A DNA stretch of 64,000 bases from Bacteroidota bacterium (GTDB lineage Bacteria > Bacteroidota > Bacteroidia > JACCXN01). Every line of letters begins with the position of its first letter. Position 1 is the stretch's first letter. The notes beneath the pieces are model-generated. The model saw only the letters and a program-made list of their open reading frames with translations. It did no database searches and was not told where the DNA came from. The stretch lies in the NCBI GenBank assembly GCA_013696965.1, contig JACCXN010000055.1:1-64000 (forward strand). The letters are read 5' to 3'. A program made the translations under genes and the position numbers. Positions 37,390 through 45,757 of this stretch are shown here, in pieces.

Positions 37390-37863
37390 ATGGGCAAACC
37401 AACATATTTTACTCAGGAAGGTCTGGAGAAGTTGAAGGATGAATTACATCAATTAACAACTTTTGAGCGCCCTTCCATTTCCAAACAAATTGCAGAAGCA
37501 AGAGACAAGGGTGATCTTTCAGAAAATGCGGAATATGATGCAGCCAAGGAAGCCCAGGGTTTACTTGAATTGAAAATATCAAAATTGCAGGATGTTTTAA
37601 GTACTGCCCGTATTATTGATGAATCTAAACTGGATAATTCCAAAGTACTTATTCTTTCTAAAGTTAAAATAAAGAATACAAAAAATGGAGCAACAATGAT
37701 TTATACACTTGTTCCTGAAAATGAAGCCGATCTTAAAACGGGTAAAATCTCAATAAATTCACCCATAGCAACTGGCTTGTTGGGCAAAAAAATTGGTGAG
37801 AGTGTTGCTATTGCCGTCCCATCTGGAGAAATGGAATTTGAAATAATTGAAATTGGCAGATAA
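37390..37863 (+). CDS. greA: Transcription elongation factor GreA
   Basis: A 157-residue factor that reaches through the RNA polymerase secondary channel to restart backtracked complexes. The N-terminal coiled coil carries GDLSENAEYDAAKEAQG (about 37-53), with the acidic tip residues needed for cleavage, and the C-terminal FKBP-like domain ends EMEFEIIEIG. Normal length. The HIT gene starts directly after the stop (37864), so the two are coupled. Confidence 0.96.
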   Translation: MGKPTYFTQEGLEKLKDELHQLTTFERPSISKQIAEARDKGDLSENAEYDAAKEAQGLLELKISKLQDVLSTARIIDESKLDNSKVLILSKVKIKNTKNGATMIYTLVPENEADLKTGKISINSPIATGLLGKKIGESVAIAVPSGEMEFEIIEIGR

Positions 37864-38271
37864 ATGGCATCTGTATTCACTAAAATCATAAATGGCGAAA
37901 TTCCTTCTCACAAGATTGCTGAGACAGATGATTTTTTCGCATTTTTAGATATTAGCCCACTTGCACTTGGCCATACGCTCGTAATTCCCAAAAAAGAAGT
38001 TGATTATATATTGAATCTTGAAGACGAATTATATTCACATTTATGGGCTTTTGCTAAAACTATTGCCATTGCTCTTGAAAAATCAGTTGATTGCAAAAGA
38101 ATTGGAATAGCTGTTATTGGCCTGGAGGTGGCTCATACTCATATTCACCTTATTCCAATTAATAAGGTTGATGATATTAATTTTTCCAGGCCTAAAATGA
38201 AATTATCGGATGAACAATATGCCCTAATCGCAAAGGATATTCGTAATAACCTTGCTTTTCCTTTTAATTGA
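37864..38271 (+). CDS. HIT-family nucleotide hydrolase/transferase
   Basis: A 135-residue histidine-triad protein with catalytic HTHIH at 91-95 and the family start [19 protein letters not shown] proteins hydrolyse aminoacyl- or other nucleoside monophosphate linkages. It follows greA with no gap, a pairing I recall from other Bacteroidota. Its 3' end overlaps the convergent ruvC end by 8 nt. Confidence 0.93.
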   Translation: MASVFTKIINGEIPSHKIAETDDFFAFLDISPLALGHTLVIPKKEVDYILNLEDELYSHLWAFAKTIAIALEKSVDCKRIGIAVIGLEVAHTHIHLIPINKVDDINFSRPKMKLSDEQYALIAKDIRNNLAFPFN

Positions 38272-38818
38272 TTTTTCGTTTAGGGTTTGCAACAATGAAA
38301 GATTCCCAACCTGAATAAACTTTTTTTTCACCAGCTGAATTCTTTTGAAAATAATGGCATACCGCTGCGGCAAGCCCATCCGTAGCATCAAGGGAATTTG
38401 GTATGTTTTGAAATACCAATAAGCTTTGCAGCATGGCCGATACTTGTTCCTTTGAAGCATTACCATTTCCGGTAATGGATTGTTTTATTTTTTTTGGTGC
38501 ATATTCAGTAATTGGGATATTTCTATGCAATGCAGCTGCAATTGCAACACCTTGGGCACGGCCCAACTTTAACATAGATTGAACGTTTTTTCCGAAAAAT
38601 GGTGCCTCAATTGCCATATCATCCGGTTTGTAAAGTTCGATTAGCTGAACCGTTGATTCAAAAATGTTTTTTAGTTTTATATGATGGTCATCAATTTTGC
38701 TCATATTTATTGTACCCAGAGATAGTAATTCCATCTTTTTTTGTTTGATGTGAATTACTCCATAACCCATAATGTTTGTACCAGGATCAATTCCCAGAAT
38801 TATTCTGTCTGAATTCAA
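38264..38818 (-). CDS. ruvC: Holliday junction resolvase RuvC
   Basis: A 184-residue endonuclease that cuts Holliday junctions moved by RuvAB. The four acidic metal ligands are present: D11 (IDPGT), E71 (AIEAPF), D144 and D147 ([10 protein letters not shown]). Length is typical for the phylum. It is convergent with the HIT gene, overlapping by 8 nt, with no terminator between them. Confidence 0.95.
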   Translation of the reverse strand: MNSDRIILGIDPGTNIMGYGVIHIKQKKMELLSLGTINMSKIDDHHIKLKNIFESTVQLIELYKPDDMAIEAPFFGKNVQSMLKLGRAQGVAIAAALHRNIPITEYAPKKIKQSITGNGNASKEQVSAMLQSLLVFQNIPNSLDATDGLAAAVCHYFQKNSAGEKKVYSGWESFIVANPKRKIN

Positions 38819-38876
38819 TTTTATTAAAATTAAAGATTAAATCATTTTAAGTATATTGCCAGCAATTACAATAGCA

Positions 38877-39836
38877 ATGAAGACAAATTTAGCTAAATAT
38901 GATGCATTTTTAATTCTTTTTGTCAAATCTCTGGTTATTTGTCTTTCCTTTTGGTTTATTTACCATAGAATTTTTATTTCACAGGATTTTGCACAATTTG
39001 AATCTGCATTTAAGAATGCCTTTCTTGCACCAACTTTTTTTCCATTATTAAGTGTTGTTTGTATTCTCTTTTTAATTAATTGGGGAACCGAAGCCTACAA
39101 ATGGAAAATGATTATCAAAAAGCTTCAGATAATTTCTTTTCCGCAATCTTTCAAGGCTGTTTTTTCTGGAATCACTGTTGGTCTATTCACCCCAAATCGA
39201 GTTGGTGAGTATGGAGGTAGAATTATTTATTTAAATAGAAGTAATAGAACCAATGCTGTTGTAATTGCCATAGCCGGAAATCTGAGCCAACTTTTAACTA
39301 CGCTTGTTTTTGGTATATTAGGAGTGATTTTTTATTACCTTTATTTTAGTCAGTTAAATATCGGATTCATTTCCCTTGTTCTGTTGTTGATTATTCCAAT
39401 TTGTTTCTTTTTGTTTTTTAATATTAGAAAAATTCCTGTTCTTTTTGGTTCAAAAATTGAAAAATATCTAAGGGCTTTTGCTTTTTTTAGTAATCTTGAA
39501 TTAATCAAATTGGTATTTTTAAGTACTTTAAGATATTTAATGTTTTTTCTCCAATTTTATATTTTGTTATTGATATTTAAAATTGAAATTCAAATTTTAG
39601 ATGCACTTGTTTTATTGCCTGTGATATTTCTTGTTATAAGTGTAATTCCCACTTTTGCACTTGTTGAATGGGGAGTTAGAGGATCTGCTGCTTTATTTTT
39701 TGTTGGTGCGGTTTCATCTAATAGCGCTGGAATACTTGCTGCTGCAACTATGTTGTGGCTAATCAACATTGCCTTTCCAGCCTTACTGGGTGTAATGTTT
39801 ATTGCAAACCATAAGCTTTCAATAAATGAATACTGA
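38877..39836 (+). CDS. Flippase-like membrane protein (LPG synthase TM-region family)
   Basis: A 319-residue polytopic protein with about eight TM helices of the UPF0104/lysylphosphatidylglycerol-synthase membrane-region family. Markers are EAYKWKMIIKKL, GLFTPNRVGEYGGRIIYL and SVIPTFALVEWGVRGSAALFF. I chose ATG 38877; an upstream TTG at 38856 sits in a possible promoter box (TATATTGC). It overlaps the glycosyltransferase gene by 11 nt, so the two may make and flip the same glycolipid or modified lipid (inference). Confidence 0.82.
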   Translation: MKTNLAKYDAFLILFVKSLVICLSFWFIYHRIFISQDFAQFESAFKNAFLAPTFFPLLSVVCILFLINWGTEAYKWKMIIKKLQIISFPQSFKAVFSGITVGLFTPNRVGEYGGRIIYLNRSNRTNAVVIAIAGNLSQLLTTLVFGILGVIFYYLYFSQLNIGFISLVLLLIIPICFFLFFNIRKIPVLFGSKIEKYLRAFAFFSNLELIKLVFLSTLRYLMFFLQFYILLLIFKIEIQILDALVLLPVIFLVISVIPTFALVEWGVRGSAALFFVGAVSSNSAGILAAATMLWLINIAFPALLGVMFIANHKLSINEY

Positions 39837-40974
39837 TATTTTACTGTGGGTTGTTGTTTTTATTAGCTCAATTTATATTCTTGTAGTTTCCTCTGCATCC
39901 TATCTTTGGGTTAAACACAAACCTATTGAAAAAATAAACTCATTTGTTTCTCCTGTTCCTATTTCTGTAATAGTTGCTGCCAGAAATGAAGAAGATAGTA
40001 TACTCAGTTGTCTTTCGTCTATTTTAAATCAGAACTATCCTCTTGATTTATTTGAAATTATTGTTGTAAATGATAATTCCACGGATTCAACAAGTAGAAT
40101 AATTGAAAAGTGCATGAGTGAGAATTCTGAAAATCTAAAACTCATTCACCTGCCATGCGATGCCAGAACAAAATCGTATAAAAAACTGGCAATTCAAACA
40201 GCTATAAAGCAGGCTAAAGGAGAGTTAATTGTTACAACTGATGCCGATTGTGTAATGGGACCTGAATGGTTAAACTCAATTGCATGTTTTTACAAGCAAC
40301 ATGGCCATAAAATGATTGTAGGGCCAGTATTTATTGGCCCTGTGGATTCACTTTCCGGAAAATTACAAAATCTTGAATTTTCAGCACTCATTGGAATGGG
40401 AGGAGCATTTTTATTGGCAGGCATGCCTTTAATGTGTAATGGCGCAAACTTAATTTACGAGAAAAAATCCTTTAATGAAATCCAGGGATTTAAATCAATT
40501 GATAACAAGGCATCGGGAGATGATATGTTGCTTATGCTAAAGTTTAAGAAATATTTTGGTTCAAAAGAAATTGGTTTTATAAAGAATTATGATGCTGTTG
40601 TTTATACAAAACCCATTGAAAAATTAAAAATATTTTTTCAACAGAGAAAGCGATGGGCGTCTAAATCAAGAGATTATCATGACGTTGCAGTTGTTTTCCT
40701 TGCAGGCATTGTATTCTCTGCATCTTTTTCTTTATGCTTTTGCTTAATAATGTCATTTATTTCCAATAAATTCGCACTCTTATTTGTTTTCTTGTTTGGA
40801 GTAAAGTGTTTGATAGATTTGATATTTTTATTTTGTTTATCCTCATTTTTTAAAAACAGAAAGTGGCTTTGGTTAGCAATTCCAGGACAATTGTTAAATA
40901 TTATTTACGTTCCGGTTATTGCAATAGCTTCTCAATTTGGAAGTTACAACTGGAAAGGAAGAAAATTAAGTTAA
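39826..40974 (+). CDS. Membrane glycosyltransferase, family 2
   Basis: A 382-residue GT-A enzyme with an N-terminal TM helix, a catalytic domain (PISVIVAARNEEDSILSCL, VVNDNSTDSTS, TTDADC, GDDMLLM, QQRKRWASKSRDY) and C-terminal TM helices. The QxxRW-type motif suggests a processive or lipid-directed enzyme. It overlaps the flippase-like gene and is followed after 18 nt by an ABC permease gene. Substrate unknown. Confidence 0.88.
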   Translation: MNTDILLWVVVFISSIYILVVSSASYLWVKHKPIEKINSFVSPVPISVIVAARNEEDSILSCLSSILNQNYPLDLFEIIVVNDNSTDSTSRIIEKCMSENSENLKLIHLPCDARTKSYKKLAIQTAIKQAKGELIVTTDADCVMGPEWLNSIACFYKQHGHKMIVGPVFIGPVDSLSGKLQNLEFSALIGMGGAFLLAGMPLMCNGANLIYEKKSFNEIQGFKSIDNKASGDDMLLMLKFKKYFGSKEIGFIKNYDAVVYTKPIEKLKIFFQQRKRWASKSRDYHDVAVVFLAGIVFSASFSLCFCLIMSFISNKFALLFVFLFGVKCLIDLIFLFCLSSFFKNRKWLWLAIPGQLLNIIYVPVIAIASQFGSYNWKGRKLS

Positions 40975-40992
40975 TTGTACTTTTTATAGTTT

Positions 40993-42261
40993 ATGTTTTT
41001 TAAAAAAGATACCTCAGATTTTTATTCCCGCTCACTTTCATATTATACCTGGAAACGATTAAAGAGAAGTAAATTGGCTCTTTTTGGATTAGTGGTAATT
41101 GGAATTTCTGTTATTATTGCCTTGCTCGGATCTGTCATCAGGCCTGATTCAAGCCCTATGGCTAATGAAATGCTCTTGCAACTTACTGCAAAAGAACCAG
41201 GCTTTACCGCTCAAATATTAAAAATTAGAAAAAACAAAGAGATTCCTTCGGTTAACATTCTGGATAAAATGTTTTTTGGTGGAAAAGAAAACGATCACAA
41301 TGAAGTTCCAATTAATCGTTATTGGTTTGAATCAGAATACATAGTTGTAGAACAGTATACCGGGCTAAAAGGACATGAAGGCTTACAAACAAAATTCCAT
41401 ATTGCAGATGTACTTTATCCATTGGATTATAATGTGAAGTATGAAGATTATGCAGATAATGGATTTTTAGAATTTCATGTTTTGGGGAATAAAAAAATTA
41501 GTAAACCACTACAGGATTTAAGAGATGAGATTGAAAAGAAAAATATAGTGTCAAATACTTACATTTTAGGAACCGACCGCTTTGGAAGAGATATGTTAAG
41601 TCGTTTAATGTCCGGTACTATTGTGTCTCTTTCAGTTGGATTTATTTCCGTTTTCATTTCCCTTGTAATAGGTATAAGTTTAGGTGCAATAGGTGGATTT
41701 TTTAAAGGAAGAATTGATGATTTTATTGTTTGGCTAATTAATGTTGTTTGGTCTATTCCAACACTTTTGTTGGTTATCGCAATTACATTGGCTTTGGGAA
41801 AAGGATTCTGGCAAGTATTTATTGCAGTGGGTCTAACCATGTGGGTTGAAGTGGCGCGTGTGGTAAGAGGGCAAATACTGAGTCTTAGGGAAAAAGAATT
41901 TATTGAGGCTGGCAGGGCTTTAGGCTTTTCTGATTCCAGATTGATCTTTCGTCATGTTTTGCCAAACATAATGGGTCCTGTAATTGTAATTTCTGCTGCT
42001 AATTTCGCATCCGCAATATTAATTGAAGCAGGATTGAGCTTTTTGGGTATTGGGGCACAGCCGCCAATGGCCTCATGGGGAACTATGATAAAAGATCATT
42101 ATGGATATATAATTACTGGAAATGCCTTTCTAGCCCTTATGCCAGGGTTTGCCATTATGTTAATGGTTCTTGCCTTTATGCTTGTCGGAAATGGCCTTAG
42201 AGATGCTCTTGATAGCAGATCGGCAGATGATTATGATAAAACATCAGGCCCGGTAGTTTAA
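40993..42261 (+). CDS. OppC/DppC-type ABC transporter permease with enlarged periplasmic insert
   Basis: A 422-residue permease with the OppC N-terminus (WKRLKRSKLALFGLVVIGI), LGTDRFGRDMLSRLMSGT before TM2, and the EAA loop EAGRALGFSDSRLIFRHVLPN, all typical of peptide/nickel importers. Between TM1 and TM2 there is an insertion of about 130 residues, longer than in E. coli OppC. No OppB, ATPase or binding-protein genes are adjacent. The end overlaps the convergent atoE gene by 4 nt. Confidence 0.88.
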   Translation: MFFKKDTSDFYSRSLSYYTWKRLKRSKLALFGLVVIGISVIIALLGSVIRPDSSPMANEMLLQLTAKEPGFTAQILKIRKNKEIPSVNILDKMFFGGKENDHNEVPINRYWFESEYIVVEQYTGLKGHEGLQTKFHIADVLYPLDYNVKYEDYADNGFLEFHVLGNKKISKPLQDLRDEIEKKNIVSNTYILGTDRFGRDMLSRLMSGTIVSLSVGFISVFISLVIGISLGAIGGFFKGRIDDFIVWLINVVWSIPTLLLVIAITLALGKGFWQVFIAVGLTMWVEVARVVRGQILSLREKEFIEAGRALGFSDSRLIFRHVLPNIMGPVIVISAANFASAILIEAGLSFLGIGAQPPMASWGTMIKDHYGYIITGNAFLALMPGFAIMLMVLAFMLVGNGLRDALDSRSADDYDKTSGPVV

Positions 42262-43616
42262 AACAATAATAAACCTGTTATAAAAATTATTGCTCCCACC
42301 ACCATCAATATAAGTGTATAAGGCAAAATTTCTTTTCCTTTTAGCCCTGTAATACCTAATAAAGGCAAAGCCCAGAATGGCTGAACCATATTTGTCAATT
42401 GATCACCATAGGCCAAGGCCATTATTGCTTTGGCTGGCAAAACGTTTAACTTTAAAGCAGCCTCTGCTATAATTGGGCCTTGAACAGCCCACTGACCTCC
42501 TCCGCTGGGCACAAATATATTTACAATGCCTGCACTTAGTAAAGTCAGAACCGGAAATGATTCTGTTGTTGAAATCGAAATAAAGAAATCAGACATTAAA
42601 ATTGTTAAGCCTGAATATTTCATTATACCCATAATACCAAAATAAAGCGGAAATTGTATTAAAATTCCAGATGCTCCGGATATTGCACTATCAACAGCAA
42701 GTAAAAACGATTTGAAATTTTGGTGAAAAACAATAGCCAAACCGAGTAAACTCATGTTAATGAAATTCGGTGTAATTACTGACAGGGAAACAGTTTCAGG
42801 GGGAATAAAAATCAGGTATAATATATAAGTTAGTATAAGGCCTCCAGTAACCAGAGATACTAATTGTGAGTTATCTATTTTTTCTGCCCCGGAAATGGTG
42901 TGTTTTAAAAGTTCTGTTTGTGGTTTTAATTCGATCTCAGGCTTTGAGTCTTTTGCATATTTACCAAGTAAATACATAAGCAATGGCAAAAAAATCAATA
43001 AAGCCAGGGAAACACTAATATTCATTGTTGAAAAAATTGTTTGCGATTGAGAAATCAATCCAAGTTTAGCTTCTAAAAAATGGCCAGGTTCTGCTACTTT
43101 AATGGGAGCAGAACCGGATAAACCTCCGTGCCATACCATTAATCCGGAATATCCTGCGGCCCCAATTAATCCATAATTTATTTTATAACCATTGATTAGG
43201 GCTTTTTCTGCAATTTTTCTTGCAAATATAGCTCCGAACACAAGGCCTAGTCCCCAATTAAAAAAACTAACAATTAAAGAAAAAAAACAAACTATTAATG
43301 CAGTCTTTGCTGTGTTTGAACAAGTTTTAACCAACAGGTTGATTAATTTATCCACTGGTTTAGAAAGTGCGAGAACATGACCAAGAACCAGTATTAGCAT
43401 CATCTGCATTGCAAAAACCATCAAAGCAGAATCCCAAACTCCTGCATACCAATAATCAGCTAACTGGACTAGATAAGGCCTGGAATTATCCGCTAAAGGA
43501 TCATCAGTAAGGATGCCAGCAAGACTAAAGGTGATGAATGTTAATAAAAGGGCAATTGCAAATGGCGATGGTAAAATTTTATGAAATGCCCTGGCAAACC
43601 TGTCTGAAAAATTCAT
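42258..43616 (-). CDS. atoE: Short-chain fatty acid transporter, AtoE family
   Basis: A 452-residue membrane protein with about 12 TM helices. The family markers are MNFSDRFARAFHKILPSPFA at the start, NWGLGLVFGAIFARKIAEKA, HGGLSGSAPIKVAEPGH and VNIFVPSGGGQWAVQGPI. AtoE imports acetoacetate and short-chain fatty acids in E. coli. There is no ato operon around it, so the substrate is inferred from the family only. Confidence 0.88.
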   Translation of the reverse strand: MNFSDRFARAFHKILPSPFAIALLLTFITFSLAGILTDDPLADNSRPYLVQLADYWYAGVWDSALMVFAMQMMLILVLGHVLALSKPVDKLINLLVKTCSNTAKTALIVCFFSLIVSFFNWGLGLVFGAIFARKIAEKALINGYKINYGLIGAAGYSGLMVWHGGLSGSAPIKVAEPGHFLEAKLGLISQSQTIFSTMNISVSLALLIFLPLLMYLLGKYAKDSKPEIELKPQTELLKHTISGAEKIDNSQLVSLVTGGLILTYILYLIFIPPETVSLSVITPNFINMSLLGLAIVFHQNFKSFLLAVDSAISGASGILIQFPLYFGIMGIMKYSGLTILMSDFFISISTTESFPVLTLLSAGIVNIFVPSGGGQWAVQGPIIAEAALKLNVLPAKAIMALAYGDQLTNMVQPFWALPLLGITGLKGKEILPYTLILMVVGAIIFITGLLLF

Positions 43617-43691
43617 TGTTTAAAAAAGAATGTTTTGTTTTTCAATAAATTATTAGAGCTAATTATTTTAGCTAATGCTTGGGTTAAATGT

Positions 43692-43724
43692 AAAAAAAAA
43701 GCTGCCAATTCAGGCAGCTTTTTT
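43692..43724 (-). terminator. Terminator of the DUF3127 gene (works both ways)
   Basis: AAAAAAGCTGCC, a 6-nt loop and GGCAGCTTTTTT form a perfect 12-bp stem with a T-tract on either strand. It lies 20 nt after the DUF3127 stop. Confidence 0.9.
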
Positions 43725-43743
43725 CAACTATTTCAATGTTTAA

Positions 43744-44094
43744 TTAAAACGGCAAATCATCATCAGCAGGTGGCAATGTTCCATTTAAAGATTCACCGGA
43801 ACCAGATGAAGCGGCAGCTGCTTGTGCTGAAGAAGCATCCACAGCATCTATTTTCCATGCTTGAAGATTTACAAAATATTTTCCGTTAAATTCATTTCCC
43901 CTTAAGTTAAAAGCAACCTTAACTTCACTTCCAGGAGTTACCCTGTCTAAAAGACTGCATTTATCCTTTATTACTTCCAGTTTAATATCCTGTGGATATT
44001 GTTCATTTGTTGTTACTACAAATTCTCTTTTTGTAAACCCGCTATCAAAAGTTTGCACATCACTTACTAATTTCACTTTTCCTGTTAATTCCAT
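43744..44094 (-). CDS. DUF3127 protein with SSB-like acidic C-terminal tip
   Basis: A 116-residue protein. The first 80 residues (MELTGKVKLVSDVQTF, KREFVVTTNEQYPQDIKLE, RGNEFNGKYFVNLQAWKID) have the beta-rich OB-like pattern of the DUF3127 family. A low-complexity Ala/Ser linker (86-100) follows, then the end DDDLPF (111-116), which closely matches the DDDIPF tip by which SSB recruits repair and replication proteins. It may bind single-stranded nucleic acid or SSB partners (inference). Confidence 0.85.
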   Translation of the reverse strand: MELTGKVKLVSDVQTFDSGFTKREFVVTTNEQYPQDIKLEVIKDKCSLLDRVTPGSEVKVAFNLRGNEFNGKYFVNLQAWKIDAVDASSAQAAAASSGSGESLNGTLPPADDDLPF

Positions 44095-44170
44095 AATACA
44101 TTAATTTTTATAATTGAACTTTTAAAATGTAAAAATACTATTTTTTTAAAACATAAAAAACAGCTGTTAA

Positions 44171-45064
44171 TTATCCGTTAAAGGCTAAAAGTGTTTTCCA
44201 TGCATCCATTACCTGGCCCTTATCCAGCAGTGTTTTTGCCATTTTATGCAATTGCTGTTCTAATTGCTCAGGATTGTCCTTTAGCTTTATGAAGAACTCA
44301 CTTAATTCCATTAATTTAAATTCGTTTACTTCTGTTTCATCAGGCAGTTTTTCTACGTTGCCTAATTTTCCAAGGTCATTTCCTGTTAAAATACTGCTGC
44401 TGGAAATATTCTTTGGTATTTTATCGTATCCTATTCCTATGGTAGCTAAAGGCTTTTCTACCTCGAACAATGCATCTCCGCTTGCCCGGCAGTACCAGTT
44501 TGCACCCATTCTTGCAACAAGATCTATCTTAAAAGGATCAATCATTTGATTTTCATTTAACACTTCTTCACTTATGTGCATTTTAATAATTTCACAAATT
44601 ATTAGGTTTCCTGCACCTGCAGAATCTCCCAGTTCAATAATATCAATAACTGTGCATTCCATTTGCACTGGTGATTCCTTTACCCTGAAAGGCTTTACTA
44701 AATCAGATTTAAGGGGAGTAAAGCCTGATTTTTCAAACTCATTTACTCCTTTTGCATATTCCGTGCTGGAAAGCGACATTTGTTGGACCATGTCATAACT
44801 TACCATGTTTATAACCACTTCCATGGTTTCTTTTATATTTTCAAATGTGTGTTTGGTGGTATTGTCACGCCCTCTTCTTGCAGGCGAGAAAACAGCTATT
44901 GGGGGATTAGCGCTAAATACATTGAAAAAACTAAATGGACTTAAATTCGGATTCCCATCCGTGTCCATTGTGCTTGCAAAGGCAATAGGCCTGGGTGCAA
45001 CTGCACTTAACAAATAACTGTGCAGAATGGATGTTTTAGTATTCTTGGGGTCAATGGTGAGCAT
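44171..45064 (-). CDS. Flavin reductase-like FMN-binding protein
   Basis: A 297-residue flavoprotein of the flavin-reductase/FMN-binding split-barrel family: YLLSAVAPRPIAFASTMDTD, NLSPFSFFNVFSANPPIAVF and KHTFENIKETMEVVINMVSY are typical of the N-terminal 170 residues. A helical C-terminal extension (about 220-297) follows. Physiological partner unknown. TAATTTTG on the minus strand at 45089-45096, 24 nt upstream of the start, is a likely -7 box. Confidence 0.88.
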   Translation of the reverse strand: MLTIDPKNTKTSILHSYLLSAVAPRPIAFASTMDTDGNPNLSPFSFFNVFSANPPIAVFSPARRGRDNTTKHTFENIKETMEVVINMVSYDMVQQMSLSSTEYAKGVNEFEKSGFTPLKSDLVKPFRVKESPVQMECTVIDIIELGDSAGAGNLIICEIIKMHISEEVLNENQMIDPFKIDLVARMGANWYCRASGDALFEVEKPLATIGIGYDKIPKNISSSSILTGNDLGKLGNVEKLPDETEVNEFKLMELSEFFIKLKDNPEQLEQQLHKMAKTLLDKGQVMDAWKTLLAFNG

Positions 45065-45193
45065 TTTTTATTTAAATTAAATGAACTTCAAAATTAACAA
45101 TTAACAGGGCAAATGATCAATATTATGGGGTGTATAATTTATTGAAAGGAAAAATAGTTTAATATAATACGCAAGAAAGTGTAAAATATAATT

Positions 45194-45220
45194 TTTGAAA
45201 TAAAAAAAATTGTATCTTTG
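45194..45220 (+). promoter_or_regulatory. Promoter of tRNA-Leu
   Basis: TATCTTTG at 45213-45220 followed by CAG is an exemplary Bacteroidota -7 box. TTTG at 45194-45197 is a possible -33 box at a short 15-nt spacing. The tRNA begins 20 nt downstream. Confidence 0.65.
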
Positions 45221-45240
45221 CAGTCCTTAAAAATAAGAAT

Positions 45241-45322
45241 GCGGATGTGGCGTAATTGGCAGCCGCGCCAGACTTAGGATCTGGTGCCGTGAGGCGTGGG
45301 GGTTCGAGTCCCTTCATCCGCA
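45241..45322 (+). tRNA. tRNA-Leu (anticodon TAG)
   Basis: An 82-nt class II tRNA: acceptor stem GCGGATG/CATCCGC, anticodon loop containing ACTTAGGA with TAG, a long variable arm (TGCCGTGAGGCGTG) and T-arm GGGTTCGAGTCCC. The discriminator is A and CCA is not encoded. A terminator and then a copy of the insertion element follow. Confidence 0.96.
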
Positions 45323-45330
45323 CTGAAAAA

Positions 45331-45365
45331 AAACCGTAAATAGTTAATTACTATTTGCGGTTTTT
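45331..45365 (+). terminator. Terminator of tRNA-Leu
   Basis: AAACCGTAAATAG and CTATTTGCGGTTT form a 13-bp stem with one G-T pair and a 7-nt loop, followed by T-rich sequence. Confidence 0.85.
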
Positions 45366-45420
45366 ATTTATTTCTTATTTCCATTAATAATCTATAGAAA
45401 CAGCCAATCAGAATGCCTTG

Positions 45421-45694
45421 GGATCAAGCGGAAAAGTTGGGGGGAATGAACAAAAATCATTTCTTTGCAAAAAACATTCTACGTGCAAAGAGACGAAAAT
45501 CACTGCCTGGCAAACTTGATCTTGCCAGAAGGAATCTTGGAATTTTTTAAGATTGCCAAAATAGATCCTTTAGAAAAATCTTATCATATTTATTTGGAAG
45601 AAAAGAATACTATTCCTGAAGAATATTCCCATCATAAACTAACCTTGCTTGCTTTTTCAGCATGGTTTAAAATTGCTTCCTAATTGTTTGATCC
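45421..45694 (+). mobile_element. Internally deleted ISAon1-like element (274 bp)
   Basis: The left terminus and first 127 bp match the inverted copy at window positions 1-127. The right boundary is TTGATCC (45688-45694), the exact inverse of the left GGATCAA, so the segment is bounded by 7-bp inverted termini. It encodes a frame (TTG 45465 to TAA 45683, 72 residues) with LANLILPEGILEFF and HIYLEEKNTIPEEYSHHKL, resembling the N-terminal part of an ISAon1-type transposase. After HHKL the family similarity stops. It appears to be a deletion derivative joining the two IS ends. Confidence 0.65.
45465..45683 (+). pseudogene. Truncated ISAon1-type transposase N-terminal ORF
   Basis: A 72-residue frame whose first 57 residues resemble the N-terminal ORF of ISAon1-type transposases (LILPEGILEFF, HIYLEEKN, IPEEY). 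The last 15 residues (LTLLAFSAWFKIAS) look like read-through into the fused right end. Compared with the 26 codons visible in the other copy, five of seven nucleotide differences are synonymous; the two amino-acid changes are T/I and C/S. The start is TTG. Confidence 0.55.
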
Positions 45695-45707
45695 CGATTT
45701 TTGGCAT

Positions 45708-45746
45708 AAAAAAAGAAGCTGCAAATGAAATACAGCCTCTTTTTTT
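45708..45746 (-). terminator. Terminator of the DEAD-box helicase gene
   Basis: On the minus strand AAAAAAAGAGGCTG pairs with CAGCTTCTTTTTTT across an 11-nt loop, with one G-T pair, and ends in a T-tract. Confidence 0.85.
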
Positions 45747-45757
45747 AGGAATTCGTA

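Noticed and set aside
45446-45550. ATG frame of 34 codons in the IS copy
   Set aside because: It is in a different frame from the transposase-like ORF, and the substitution pattern between copies supports the other frame.
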